Positions 23,501 through 37,053 of a stretch of DNA of 64,000 nucleotides are shown piece after piece. Each line of letters begins with the position of its first letter. Within the stretch, counting starts at the first letter, position 1. Origin of the DNA: Antedon mediterranea. Lineage: Eukaryota > Echinodermata > Crinoidea > Comatulida > Antedonidae. The position numbers and the translations under genes were made by a program. The stretch spans positions 17,210,922 to 17,274,921 of the forward strand of contig NC_092678.1 in NCBI RefSeq assembly GCF_964355755.1, given 5' to 3'. Under the pieces are notes generated by a model, which was given only the letters and a program-made list of their open reading frames with translations, was not told the origin of the DNA and made no database searches.

Positions 23501-23969
23501 CGCTGGTTCAGATTTTAAGTTAAGTTTATCTTACTGACGGATAACGCTAATAATGTACCTACCACCACATTAGGTAACCGATGCGCCCCCATTATGACAC
23601 GTGCGAATAAAGAAAAATAATTGCTATTCAACCGGACGGAGGGATAGGTAACCGATGCCTCTCTTAATAACATTATTTTTTATTTAATAACATTTACTAA
23701 TAATGATAATAATAATTTGCTAAAACAAACGAATACAAGTAGGTCTATCATTACACACAATACAACTACATACAGGAGCTTGTGTTAAAATAAAGGTTTA
23801 GTGATCAATAAAAATCAAACAAAAACAGGCATATTATATTATTTTAGTTTTGGATGAATATTCTGTCTTTGCAAAAAGTAAAAATGAAATGATGTGACAA
23901 AAAGTGTAGTTACATTACAAAGAAAATATACTATTTTCAAAAGTATGATAAACAACAGAAAGCACTCAC
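20561..23969. repeat. LRR-array units between exons
   Basis: Upstream intron and array modules: the ATGGCCGCCGATG block near 21004, three close copies of the TGACGTTTTCATGAGAGGAA module at about 21198, 21582 and 21769, and the minus-strand open block at 22.26-22.50 kb. Short frames occur on both strands but none is preserved across copies as a gene would be. Confidence 0.6.
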
Positions 23970-24041
23970 AGTTCTGTCAACGATGTCAAACCATCAAACA
24001 CGTTTTCTGATATTGTAGTTATTCTGTTTCTGTCCAACCAC
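23970..24041 (-). CDS. Intact single-LRR exon (type WLDRNR)
   Basis: A 72-nt exon with acceptor CGATTTCCAG and consensus donor GTGAGT. It reads L-WLDRNRITTISENVFDGL, then TSLTEL. Phase 2 at both ends makes it frame-neutral. Compared with the exon at 20489, about 7 of the first 19 nt differ, but only 2 of the other 53. The changed residues are the exposed positions of the LRR beta-strand, where ligand contacts form. Confidence 0.75.
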
Positions 24042-24948
24042 CTGGAAATCGTGAAAAAATGCATTAAATAAGTATATATACAGTACCAAAGGATAGTACG
24101 ATAAAAAACAATTATTTTTTAAATTTGTAAATACAGAAAAATATAACAACAAATATCTTATTGTGCAAACAGAGGCCAAAAAAAGCTTATGTCTATTAGG
24201 CGTGTCACTCCAGCAGTGAAAACATTACAGGGTAGGCCTATATACAAGGACATAAAAATATTTGTTTAATGTTACTTTAGCTCGTATTATCATTAGTTGC
24301 ATGTTTTAGCTGTTTTTCTTTAACTGCTTTTACATGATATAAAGATATTACATTTGATCGTATTACACATGAAACAGACATATTCCGTAGAAGTATTAAT
24401 TCCTAAAATAAAATAATTGTTTTTATGAGGCATAGCGTTAAACTGACGTTTTCATGAGAGGAAGATATATAATATTTGTTCCTCGTGCACAATAAGCTTA
24501 TTACAACACTATTACACTAAAACATAAAGTTACACTTAACTGTGCCTTAACACCGTTTAATAGTTCACCCGATACAAAATTCTGATTTGTCAAAATTTCT
24601 TTAAAAAAAAATCTGACAAATATAAACATGAAGAAATAAAAAGCAATGTCATAAGGACGAGTTCTCGAACGATTCTCTCATGCTCATTGCTATTAAACCG
24701 GACGGAGGGATAGGTAACCGATGCCTCTCTTAATAACATTATTTTTTATTTAATAACATTTACTAGTTTAGTTGGTTTAGTGATCAATAAAAATCAAACA
24801 AAAACAGGCATATTATATTATTTTAGTTTTGGATGAATATTCTGTCTTTGCAAAGAGTAAAAATGAAATGATGTGACAAAAAGTGTGGTTACATTACAAA
24901 GAAAATATACTATTTTCAAATGTATGATAAACAATAGAAAGCACTCAC

Positions 24949-25020
24949 AGCCCTGTCAATGATGTCAAACCATCAAACACGTTTTCTGATATTGTAGTTA
25001 TTTTGTTACTGCCCAACCCT
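24949..25020 (-). CDS. Intact single-LRR exon (type GLGSNK)
   Basis: A 72-nt exon with acceptor CAATTTTCAG and donor GTGAGT, reading L-GLGSNKITTISENVFDGL, then TSLTGL. It lies 979 bp from the cassette at 23970, and their introns are nearly identical, so the two are a recent tandem pair. Differences cluster at the exon start, as with the other copies. In the second 16.5-kb block these two cassettes are replaced by a single mosaic exon. Confidence 0.75.
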
Positions 25021-27205
25021 CTGAAAATTGTGAAAAAATGCATTAAATAAGTATATAAATACAGTACCAAAGGATAGTACGATAAAAAAAAATTATTTTT
25101 TAAATTTGTAAATACAAAAAAATATAACAACAAATATCTTATTGTGCAAACAGAGGCCAAAAAAAGCTTATGTCTATTAGGCGTGTCACTCCAGCAGTGA
25201 AAACATTACAGGGTAGGCCTATATACAAGGACATAAAAATGTTTGTTTAATGTTACTTTAGCTCGTATTATCATTAGTTGCATGTTTTAGCTGTTTTTCT
25301 TTAACTGCTTTTACATGATATAACTATGTTTTATCTAGATTTACTGTAAATATGTTGTAATTTCTTTAATATCTACGATACAATACAACCGTTAAATGAC
25401 GATGATCCATGTATTCTGCTATGTTTTTATTTTTCATTATGGCCGCCGATATTGCTACAGTAACTGAATTAAATAGTCTTGAGTTCGCATAAACAATGTC
25501 AAAATAGAAAAAATCAAAAAGAGCAAAACGAAAGATATTACATTTGATCGTATTACACATGAAACAGACATATTCCGTAGAAGTATTAATTCCTACAATA
25601 AAATAATTGTTTTTATGAGGCATAGCGTTAAACTGACGTTTTCATGAGAGGAAGATATAAAATATTTGTTACTCGTGCACAATAAGCTTATTACAACACT
25701 ATTACACTAAAGCATAAAGTTACACTTAACTGTGCCTTAACACCGTTTAATAGTTCAACCGATACAACATTCTGATTTGTCCAAATTTCTTTTTTAAAAA
25801 ATCTGACAAATATAAACATGAAGAAATAAAAAGCAATGTCATTAATATACATCAGACTTAAGAATAATGACATCAATTTTCGATAATCATAAGGACGAGT
25901 TCTCGAATGATTCTCTCATTTGTGCCGATGGAATTGATATTTCCTAAGTTTACCTAACTACGGAGGAATAGATGCCTCAAATAATAACGTTTTCATGAGA
26001 GGAAGATATATAACATTTGTTCCCCGTCAACACTATTTCAAATCCCATGAATCGAAACAATATGTCGAGTGTGCCTATTCCTTCTTGTTCTTATTCCTCT
26101 TGAGAGGAAGATATATAACATTTGTTCCGCGTGCAAAATAAGCTTATAACACTATTGTAGATTATACGTGAATCGAAACAATTATGTTGAGTGTGCCTAT
26201 TCCTTCTTGTGTTACTGTGGACAACCGCATAGAGAAACTTTAACATTAACGCCATGCGTCTGGATTGTCTGTGATTTTAAACGATTGTCAATGCTATCTC
26301 GACATATGACAATTATTTCTATTTGGTAATACAGAATCTCAAATGTATCACATGTGGTTCTTGTATCATTAGGTTAAGAATAAACATTTATAATAATTAT
26401 ATAATTTCTCATTTAATAAAACATACCAGTTATACAACAAACTACGTACAGGAGCTCGAGCTTGTGTTAAATTAGTACATATTTTTTATCATTTATATTA
26501 AGAATACATTAATCATAATGTTTAATGATGCTGTAATATCGAATGTTAATGTTACTTGAGAAATCGAGATAGAATACCGATAATCAGGTGTGTTAGACCA
26601 GAATACGTTACTCCTGCTTAAAATGGAGGTCTTTGCTTTCACCACGTTCTGAAATGTGCCTGTAAGATTATGTTAGGCAAAAACAATACCGTGTATACCT
26701 AATAGCGGCCTGGTGAGACCTATGTATTGCCTTCGTTAAATCCTTTCTTAAACTTGTTCCCACTTATACCTTTTAGAGGAATGTTATCCATAGATATAAC
26801 CCTAATATACTGCTGATTGGATTCCTCATTTCATAATTGTAACACAGTGTGTCATAAGAACTGTTCGTTATACCATGGTAGTATGTGGTGCAATTAATTA
26901 AAGAATTATATGATTTGTAAATAGTTTACACAAAGTGCAACACAGTGTGACGTATTATCTGCTACAATATCTAATGATTACACATTTTTAATAATTATGT
27001 AATTTCTCATTTAATAAAACACTTTTAATAAAAAATTACCGTATTAAACGTAGAAATCAACGTATAAAAACAATAAGTATATACAGTACCAACGGAAATT
27101 ACGATAATAAAGTATCTATTTTATTAATTTCGGAATACAAAAAAAAAATAACAAAAAAATATCTATATTGTGCCAACAGAGGCCAAAAAGACTTATGTCC
27201 AATTA
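25021..27205. repeat. LRR-array units, end of copy 1
   Basis: Contains the ATGGCCGCCGATATTG block (25438), TGACGTTTTCATGAGAGGAA modules near 25634, 25990 and 26100, the minus-strand open block at 26.57-26.81 kb and an exon-less LRR upstream intron near 27.08 kb. No gene is called. Confidence 0.6.
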
Positions 27206-27323
27206 GGCGTGTCACTCTGACAGTGAAACAATTACAAGGTATAATTGATATAATACTAATGTAATGTTACTTTATCTCGTATTATCATTATTTGCATGTT
27301 TTAGCTGTTTTTCATTAACTGTC

Positions 27324-27587
27324 TTTGCAACCATCCTCTTCATAAGGATATTATCGGCTCCGTTATCGTTAGAAGTGGTAGGATGAGGACGGTGAATGCG
27401 CAGACGGACCGTTACAAGTACTCGTTCTACCCAGCTGGGATAAGGCATTATAACAAAACATTTGTTAGATAGTCCTCGTTATATTTATATTTATTTTAGG
27501 CAAGCCAATGTTTATGAGCACTGTAATTTCCATTATTATTTTGGACAATAAATGAATCTGTATCTGTATCTGTATCTGTATCTGTAT
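27324..27587 (+). mobile_element. 3' fragment of a non-LTR retrotransposon (copy 2)
   Basis: Duplicate of the fragment at 10849, with the same TDRYKYSFYP motif and TATCTG tail. It was copied as part of the block, not inserted independently. Confidence 0.65.
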
Positions 27588-28965
27588 AATTACAATGTTT
27601 TATCTAGATTAACTGTAATCATGTTGTACTTTCCATATCATATGATTTCTCGTATTATCATTATTTGCATGTTTTAGCTGTTTTTCATATGATTTCTAGA
27701 TGTATTTCAATATCTACTATACAATACAACCGTTAAATGACGATGATCCATGTATTCTGCTATATTTTTATTTTTCATTATGGCCGCCGATGGTGCTACA
27801 GTAACTGAATTAAAGAGACAAAACAATGCCAAAATAGAAAAACTCAAAAAGAGCAAAAAGAAAGATATTACATTTGAACGTATTAAGCATGAAACAGACA
27901 TATTTCATAGAAGTATTAATTCCTAAAACAAAATAATTGTTTTTATGTTTAACTCTATGCCTAATAGAGTTAAACTGACGTTTTTATGAGATGAAGATAT
28001 ATACTATTTGTTCCACGTGTACAATAAGCTTATAAAACTATTGCAGATTATACGTGAATCGGACCGGTGACGAGTCGGTGACAAACCGAACGGATCATCC
28101 AGGAGTTCTGAAACGTCTGGCCAAGTGCGCTCTCTTTGCGCAGTATTATACGGAGGCGTGTCTATTTTTGTTTTCGTATCTAATTTTGGCTTTAAAAACA
28201 TGTCAGCCCAAAATAATCGCTACCCCTGGATCCGCCCCGTCGGAATATTGTCGATATAAAATGATGGAGGTTCAGACGTTCTGTGGTAGGCCTACATTTA
28301 AATTGTATTATTTGTATTCCCTCTTTAAACTTCATCTTAATTTCAATAAAATAATATCAATTAAGTAATATTGTTTACTTAGAAGTGTGCCAGTTATTCA
28401 GCACTGAAGAAAACAAAATCAGAAAAATGTAAACACATGTTACCAGGTTTTTTTAAAACATTAATAAAGCTAAGTGTGTTAATTAATGACATGTAAAGAA
28501 CATTTTAGCATGAGGAAGTGAAAATATGGAGGGAAAGAAAACATAAAGTGTAGACACATATATCACCTCACAAGCAATCTATTGCTGACCCAGTGTGAAG
28601 CCAGAAATCAAGAGTTGTTCCTGCTCCCCAATTATTGTGGTCTCTTTATTTATAAAACTTGAAAAGCAGAAAAAAGAGGAGGAGGTGTATGTTTGTTTGT
28701 TGGCAGTCTATAACGCTGGTTCAGATTTTAAGTTAAGTTTATCTTACGGACGGATAACGCTAATAATGTACGTACCACCACATTAGGTAACCGATGCGCC
28801 CTCATTATGACGTTTTTTATAAGAGAAATTTACAAACCATGTGTTGCGCGTGCGAATAAAGAACAAGTGCAGCTATTCCACCTTACGGAGGGAAAGATAA
28901 CCAATGCCTCTCATAATAACATTATTTTTCATTTTAATAATATTTACTAATAATGTTAATAACAA

Positions 28966-30022
28966 CTAGATTTGAACTCGTAACTATGGACGAGTTTGGT
29001 TATCCGCAGCGAAAATGCCACGTGTACGTCATACTTTAGAATATTGCGCACAGAAAAACGATTATGCCATTGAAAAAATGTTAGTGTGCTCTCTATTATA
29101 TGTCACGTCTAAGTATATAGAGTATACACTATATATCTGTATACGTACTACATACAGTGCAGAATAGGTGAAAATACCGGGACCCGCATTTTCATCCAAT
29201 TTTTACCATGATGATGTCTTCAAAATGAAACACGTAGATAGCAATTTTGGAAGGAAATTATCCGAGCAACAACATATCAACGTGTTGAATAAATTTGGAT
29301 ACGTAGAATACGGAAGCGCGCTCTTTTAAATGTCATGAACTATGACGCCAAATATGAAATGACTACTGTTATAATTGAACTGGCCATATGATGACGTCAC
29401 AACATTCGATTCGCATAATTTGTACATGAATTCATATTGTACAATTCAACAGCTTCCAGAAAACGTTTTAATCATGAGTATCACTTTTTATTCTGAGGAG
29501 CTATAATAAATTTAAATTTATTGGAATGATGAAAAAAAGTAACCAAAGTTATTCACGCTTTTGAACATGATGAAGTCATAACAATTTTAAAAATGGTAAA
29601 TCATGCGAAAGATAATTGATTGACTTAGACAATATAAACATATGGGGGAAAATGGAATATGGATAAGTGGAGATGCGCTCTATTAAATGTGATGAGCTAT
29701 GACAAAAGAGACAAAAATCCTATATTTTATATTCGAGTGGCCATACGATGACGTCACAATGTCTAGTTAGCCATATTGATACATGATCCGATATCAACAA
29801 CTCATCTACTTCCAGAATATGTAAAAAAAAAACTTCACCATGTAGTTTAGAAACTATGACTGTTTAAAAAAAGTCATCATTTTGACGATTTTTTTTACTT
29901 TTTCATAAAAAACGGGCGCAAATTGTCCAATTCGACGTGCTCGTATGACGTGATTTTAATTCGAAATTATTTGAAAGCTGGGAAAATTACTAGAAAAGGC
30001 TGGAAAAACATAAATCACGCGA
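28966..30022 (-). mobile_element. Helitron-like element (copy 2)
   Basis: Duplicate of the element at 12491, with CTAG end at 28966-28969, the ACTCGT/ACGAGT hairpin and the same 5' truncation. Confidence 0.6.
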
Positions 30023-30167
30023 AAAAAATAACATTTACTAATAATGATAATAATAATTATAGGAATAGGGCAAAGGGTAAAACATAAAATGATGTGACAA
30101 TAAGTGTGGTTATATTACAACGAAAATATACTATTTTCAAAAGTATGATAAACAAGAGCAAACACTC

Positions 30168-30239
30168 AGTTCTGTCAATGATGTCAAAACATCAAACACA
30201 TTTGCTGTTAATGTAGTTATTTGGTTATTGTACAAGTAC
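30168..30239 (-). pseudogene. LRR exon with lost donor site (copy 2)
   Basis: Same 72-nt sequence as 13693-13764 (YLYNNQ type), with GAGTGT in place of the GTGAGT donor. The shared defect dates the lesion before the block duplication. Confidence 0.7.
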
Positions 30240-31784
30240 CTGAAAACCGTGAAAAAATTCAATAAAGAAGTACAGTATATATACAGTACCAAAGAATAGT
30301 ACGATAAAAATTATCTATTTATTAATTTAGAAATACTTTCCATATCATATGATTTCTGGATGTAGATGTGTTCTGCTATATTTTTACGTTTGATATAACA
30401 TGATAGAGGTTCAGACGTTCTGTGGTATATTTATTATTGTTTTATTTGTATGTTCCCGGTAAACTTCATCTTAATTTCAAATATAATATTATCAATAAAG
30501 TAATATTGTTTACTTAAGCGTGGTTCCCACTAGAACGCAACGCAACGTATCGACGCAAACTGCTGTATTGCGTAATCACAAGTGGGAACCGACGACGCTA
30601 CAATAGACAGGTTCCATTTCTCAAAAAACGGCCTAGAAAACGGATCAAGAAGCATTTTTGGGTAGAAGCTGGGATCCACTTGATTTAGGATATTTCGACC
30701 TCGCTGATTACGAATATGGCGGATCCCAAGCGAAATTCGGCCATCTAAGCCCTTAATTTGCATAATTAAAAATGGCGGCCATTTTTTATAATTACCCTAT
30801 ATCTCGAGAACCACTAGTCACAGGTAATTAATTTTGGTCTCAAAATGTTTTAAATATATGTTTTTATATTCACTTTAATGACACATTTTCTCAAAAAATG
30901 GATGCAAGTCTTATTTATGCCATTTTGACCTTTGACCTTGATATATATTTATTATAATGAAATGTTTTTACAAAAAATGGCCGATTCTACAACTATTGAC
31001 CTTTGAACTATTAGTCAAATATAATAATATAATAATAATAAAACTTTGAAAATTGTGGTCTTATGAATTTTGTTTTCTTTTTAAATTGTTTAAAACATGT
31101 GTGTTTCTATCTAATGGCATATTTTGTACAAGAATGGCCGATAGTATGGTTATTGACCTTTAAACTACAGCATAGGCCTACTGTATACTAAATATAATAT
31201 AATTGCATAACTATGAAATTATTTATACACAATAATAATTAGTAAAATTATAAAATTCACTGCCATCAAATATGATGTGTTATGATTTATATAGATTAAA
31301 AAAAAATTGAACACGCAAGTTACATTTGTTGAAATTTGAAATTACCTGCCATCAATATGATGGAGTATGATTATAGATTTTTTTAAATGTGAACATGTCA
31401 GCTACATTTGGAAATTACCTGCCATCAATATGATGGATTATGATTATAGATTTAAAAAAGAATTTGAACACGTAAGCTACATTTGAAAATTACCTGCCAT
31501 CAATATGATGGATTATGATTATAGATTTAAAAAAGAATTTGAACACGTCAGCTACATTTGGAAATTTGGAAATTTGGAAATTACCTGCCATCAATATGAT
31601 GGATTATGATTGTATAGTACCTGCCATCAATATGATGGATTATGATTATAGATTTAAAAAAGAATTTGAACACGTAAGCTACATTTGAAAATTACCTGCC
31701 ATCAATATTATGGATTATGATTGTATAGATTTAAAAGAAAATGTGAACACGTAAGCTACATTTGGAATGAACATGTTAAGGGCA

Positions 31785-32795
31785 TCAGTTAAGATCATTC
31801 ATGCAAAGGTTTCCGTCATCTTTAGCGTTTTTACAGCGGCATAAAGCTGTACATGGTAGTTTTGACTTCTTGCACCTACATCTATTGGTTATGCATCGTG
31901 TCTTGTATCCACAATAAATCATCTCTAACAAAGCAGTAGGAATAGCTTCATTTTTCAGAAGCACTGGTTGAAGTTTACCATTAGATAGCTCCCAACCAAA
32001 ATCTGTTGGTGATGGCAAATGCTGGATTGGCGATACAGCTTTTTTCCATACGAGTGCTTGGAAGTGTGCTCTTTTTATATGTTGGTGCACTGCATCGCTT
32101 GTTGGAGGTAATGCGTCTGGTTTTGTCTGTTTTTTTTAAAGCCCGGACTTCATTGGTACTTTTAACTTGACCAACACCGTAAACGTAGCAAATGAATCTT
32201 TCCGATTTCATAATAACTTGGTCACTGATAGGTTTTCTCCCAGGTCTTTAATTAGTTCATAATGTTTTTTTAATACTTCCCATGCCGATGCCTTTGAGTG
32301 ACCACTTAGATATGAGCAGGGAAGAGTTAAATTACTGTATGTATGTATTAATGTAATTGAACTCTTCCCTGGATATGAGGTAGTATCGCATCCACTAATG
32401 GTGTGGAATGGAATCAGTGCTTTTGCATAACACTCGGGCAAGGCTTGAAAAATGTTTTTTATAGATACTTTCTTTTTTGGATGTCCCTGTCATCATCCAT
32501 TTGGATACCATGCTTTGGTAGTGAGACACTAGAATCACTATTACGTCTGTATCATCCCTAGAAGCAACTACAACTGTGTCGTATCGGACATTGGCAGCAT
32601 GACAAGTCTCGTGTCCGATTCTTCATGATCTGCGACCAGAGACAACGTATTATTCGTGTAGACTTTTGATGATTTAACAACTGATTCTTTCATAAATCCA
32701 CCAGCTGTGACAATTTCTTTGTCTATAGGAGCTTGACGAATCAACTCCTCTGATAGAAATCGTGCCAGATCTGCTTTATTATCTTGTAATGCCAA
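31785..32795 (-). pseudogene. Broken transposon protein gene with CXC-like tail (copy 2)
   Basis: Carries the same motifs as the copy at 15310: HEE-SDTR (32568-32795), FHTISGCDTTSY, FGW and the LPCTALCRCKN tail. Here the frame runs through the small hAT-like insert (32208-32441) because one base in its right arm differs, TAATTGAAC in place of TAATTTAAC, removing a stop. Other frame breaks remain, so it is still a pseudogene. Confidence 0.6.
32317..32371. mobile_element. 55-bp hAT-like MITE (copy 2)
   Basis: Same insert as at 15842, flanked by GATATGAG on both sides (32309-32316 and 32372-32379). One substitution has broken the perfection of the inverted repeats. Confidence 0.8.
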
Positions 32796-34694
32796 AAAGT
32801 TTGGCAGCGGTATTTCACCACTTTCTATAATTCGACGAATTGGTCTCTGTGTTTTGGTTCATCTTTGTCTGGTGGTGTCCTTTATCGACAGTTTTAAGTT
32901 AGGCATGCCATGTTAAAAAAAACCAAAACCGGGCATTACCTCCAACAAGCGATGCAGTGCACCAGCATATTAAAAGAGCACACTTCCAAGCACTCGTACT
33001 GAAAACAGCTGTATCGCCAATCCAGCATTTGCCATCACCAACAGATTTTGGTTGGGAGCTATCTAATGGTAAACTTCAACCAGTGCTTCTGAAAAATGAA
33101 GCTATTCCTACTGCTTCGTTAGAGATGATTTATTGTGAATGCAAGACACGATGCATAACCATATAGATGTAGGTGCAAGAAGTCAAAACTACCATGTACA
33201 GCTTTATGCTGCTGTAACCACGCTAAAGATGACGGAAACCTTTGCATGAATGATCAAAACTGATGCCCTTAACATGTTCATTCCAAATGTAGCTTACGTG
33301 TTCACATTTTCTTTCAAACCTATACAATCATAATCCATCATATTGATGGCAGGTAATTTCCAAATTTCCAAATGTAACTGACGTGTTCAAATTCTTTTTT
33401 AAATCTATAATCATAATCCATCATATTGATGGCAGGTACTATACAATCATAATCCATCATATTGATGGCAGGTAATTTCCAAATTCCTGAATGTAGCTGA
33501 CGTGTTCAAATTCTTTTTTAAATCTACAATCATAATCCATCATATAGATGGCAGGTAATTTTCAAATGAAGCTTACGTGTTCAAATTCTTTTTTAAATCT
33601 ATAATCATAATCCATCATATTGATGGCAGGTAATTTCCAAATGTAGCTGACATGTTCACATTTTTAAAAATCTATAATCATACTCCATCTTATTGATGGC
33701 AGGTAATTTCAAATTTCAAATTTCAACAAATGTAACTTGCGTGTTCAATTTTTTTTTTAAATCTATATAAATCATAACACATCATAATAATTTTACTAAT
33801 TATTATTGTGTATAAAATTTTCATAGTTATGCAATTATATTATATTCAGTATACAGTAGGCCTATGCTGTAGTTTAAAGGTCAATAACCATACTATCGGC
33901 CATTCTTGTACAAAATGTGCCATTAGACTGGATAGAAACACACATGTTTTAAACAATTTAAAAAGAAAAAAAAATTCATAAGACCACAATTTTCAAAGTT
34001 ATATTATTATTATATTATTATATTTGAATAATAGTTCAAAGGTCAATAGTTGTAGAATCGGCCATTTTTTGTAAAAACATTTCATTATAATAAATATGAA
34101 TGTATAGTTTCTGAACAATTTGAGCCCTATTTCGTGTCTCTCCGATTATTGGTTACTGAGATACGATAAATCAAGGTCAAAGGTCAAAATGTCAGAAATA
34201 AGACTTGCATTCATTTTTTGAGAAAATGTGTCATTAAAGTGAATATAAACACATATATTTAAAACATTTTGAGACCAAAATTAATTATCTGTGACTAGTG
34301 GTTCTCGAGATATAGGGTAATTATAAAAAATGGCCGCCATTTTTAATTATGCAAATTAAGGGCTTAGATGGCCGAATTTCGCTTGGGATCCGCCATATTC
34401 GTAATCAGTGAGGTCGAAATATCCTAAATCAAGTGGATCCCAGCTTCTACCCAAAAATGCTTCTTACACCATATTTCAGAGGAAATAGAACTTGTCTACA
34501 ATGCTGCAAAGCCGCAGGTTTGATTTCACGCAGGTTAGGGAAAACACAATTATCGGAAGGGCATTTTCTTACGCTGCGTAGGTTGCGTTACGTTGCGTCG
34601 CTAGAAGTTAGAAGAGTGCCAGTCATTCAGCACTGAAGAAAACAAAATAAGAAAAAATGTAAACACATGTTACCAGGTTTTTTTAAAACATTAA

Positions 34695-36273
34695 AGGGGG
34701 ATTCTGGGTTTAAAATTGCTTTTAAATATCGTTTATTTATTAAATAAAAAATATTATAACAATATAGACATTTCAGAATGAAGAAGTAATAACGAGAAAT
34801 TAAAAAAATAAAATTTCATATACATTTTAGGGTAAATTCATGAAAAGTCTGTTTTTTAGCAGCTTAGGGAAGCTCATTAATATTCATGAGATATTCACAA
34901 AATCACGTCACCAGTGGATTCCAAACTCGCGACGTCATGTACGTTGTGTTTGTCAACTAATTTACATCTCTCTCCCCTGTCAAACGACGACCACCATTGT
35001 GATCATTGTGAAATACATTTTTTGTAGATTTTCTAAGCTAGGCCTAAAGTGTAATAATAACAGTAGTAGCATTTATTTATTTGACATTTAATGAAATACA
35101 AAATTTAGTACAGATACGGAGTCATAAATTATACTATTTTTATACCTCTATAGTACAGATCGTATTATCGGCTTCACGTACAATACTACTCTAGGCCTAG
35201 CCTAATAATAATATGGGCGAGAGCCATTCTGACTAGGGATTCCATGCCACGATGGCTACGTTAAAACAATGGGGCCCATGGGCCTAGCTAGCCTACTAGG
35301 CCTACTAGACGATTGGCCCATAAATAAAAAAACCCATCCTATCAACCAAACTCCTAAACAATCTAAACCTAAAACATTCTACAAAATCGGCTGTAAATAT
35401 TGAAGCAAAACAAGGTCCGATCGCCGTCCACACGTATGGTGTCCCGATCGTCTAAGTAGGCCTAAAATAAATAGGTTTAGTTTACTCTCCAAAAAAGCGG
35501 ATACTCATGCATCAAGCAAGTAGACCAGGTAGTAGGAAGGAGACCTAGCCGATCCGGCCCAGTTAAAATTGAGCTAGCTAGTGTAGTAGACCCTATGCGA
35601 ATTGATACTACCAGGCCTTTTACTATAGGCTGCACTACACAAATATTCCAACTCTCTCATTCGAGCTATATTATCTATACCATTCCGGTAGGTCGAGTCG
35701 ACCTTCAATCAAATACTGTACATCGTTCATGTTGTGATTATAGACGGGGTATACTCGACCCGACCAGTTTGGTATTGTTGTATCTGCTTATCACGTGACG
35801 ATGCCAGGCATGGGCAGCGGAGAGCACGTGTATCGTCGTCTCGCTCGATCCTCAGCAGGAATGTACAGTATACGTTACGCTTCATTGATTTTGATTTTTC
35901 CCTAAGTCGGTGCGAAAATCGGCAAACGTAAAGTGCAAACATATCTAATTTTTCACTGTTTTGATGAATTTTCATAAAAAATTGACTTTATAAATGGGAA
36001 GACCGACTAAAATTACATCAGATAAGTATAATTTTACAAAAGTAATTGATATGGTTTATGATAACGAGTCGTCGGAAGATGGACCATTTCACGAATTTCC
36101 TATTTTGTAACCACAGTGTGATTTTGCCGTAGCTGCACTTGTAATCTGGCCTGATTTCACAGCCTTCGTTCTGCTTCACTGGGCGCTTATATAAATTGAA
36201 ACTTTTACCGTTCAAGAGACAAACAAATATATTTTACATTTTTTACTATTCATTTTAAACCCGGAACCCCCCT
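34695..36273. mobile_element. Kolobok-like TTAA element (copy 2)
   Basis: Duplicate of the 1579-bp element at 18202, with TTAA at 34691-34694 and 36274-36277. Length is identical in both copies. Confidence 0.7.
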
Positions 36274-36981
36274 TTAATAAAGCAAAGAGTGTTAATTAAT
36301 GAGATGTAAAGCACATTTTAGCATGAGGAAGTGAAAATATGGAGGGAGAGAAAACATAAAGTGTAGACACAGATATCACCTCACAAGCAATCTATTGCTG
36401 ACCCAGTGTGAAGGCCGAAATCAAGAGTTGTTCCTGCTCCCCAATTTATTTATAAAACTTGAAAAGCAGAAAAAAGATGAGGAGGTGTATGTTTGTTTGT
36501 TGCCAGATGCCTATAACGCTGTTTCAGATTTTAAGTTAAGTTTATCTTACGGACGGATAACGCTAATAATGTACGTACCACAACATTAGGTAACCGATAC
36601 GCCCCCATTATGATAAGTGCGAATAAAGAAAAAGTGCTATTCCACTGTACGGAGGGATAGCTACCCGATGCCTCTCATAATAATATTATTTTTCATTCAA
36701 TAACATTTACTAATAATGATAATAATAATTTACTTTAAAACAAACGAATACAAGTAGGTCTATCACTACACACAATACAACTACATACAGAAGCTTGTGT
36801 TAAAATAAAGGTTTATGGATCAATCATAATCAAACAAAAACGGTCATATTATATTATTTTAGTTTTGGATGAATATTCTGTCTTTGCAAAGAGTAATGAA
36901 ATGATGTGACAAAAAGTGTGGTTATCTTACAACGAAAATATATTATTTTCAAAAGTATGATAAACAATAGAAAGCACTCAA
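36274..36981. repeat. LRR-array unit, non-exon part (copy 2)
   Basis: Equivalent of 19785-20488 with very few substitutions. No gene is called. Confidence 0.6.
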
Positions 36982-37053
36982 AGTACTGTCAATGATGTCA
37001 AACCATCAAACACGTTTTCTGATATTGTAGTTATTTGGTTATCATACAACCAC
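36982..37053 (-). pseudogene. LRR exon with mutated donor (copy 2)
   Basis: Same WLYDNQ-type exon as 20489-20560, with TTGAGT at the donor position. The coding part is unchanged between copies. Confidence 0.7.

Larger units (their letters stand above)
10731..27205. repeat. 16.5-kb tandem duplication, copy 1
   Basis: This block is repeated from 27206 with an offset of 16475 bp, which becomes 16493 bp after an 18-bp indel near 16.53 kb. By eye, differences are rare, and all four large nested transposons are shared at equivalent positions. Identity is highest to about 26490; the remaining 0.7 kb matches at a lower level. The junctions lie in homologous array units, as expected from unequal exchange. 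Confidence 0.85.
30524..34607. mobile_element. 4.1-kb foldback DNA transposon (copy 2)
   Basis: Duplicate of the element at 14049. It retains the 18 bp near 33.01 kb lost from copy 1, so it is closer to the ancestral arm sequence there. Arms lie at about 30646-32120 and 32935-34465, with the same minisatellites and central gene fragments. Confidence 0.75.
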
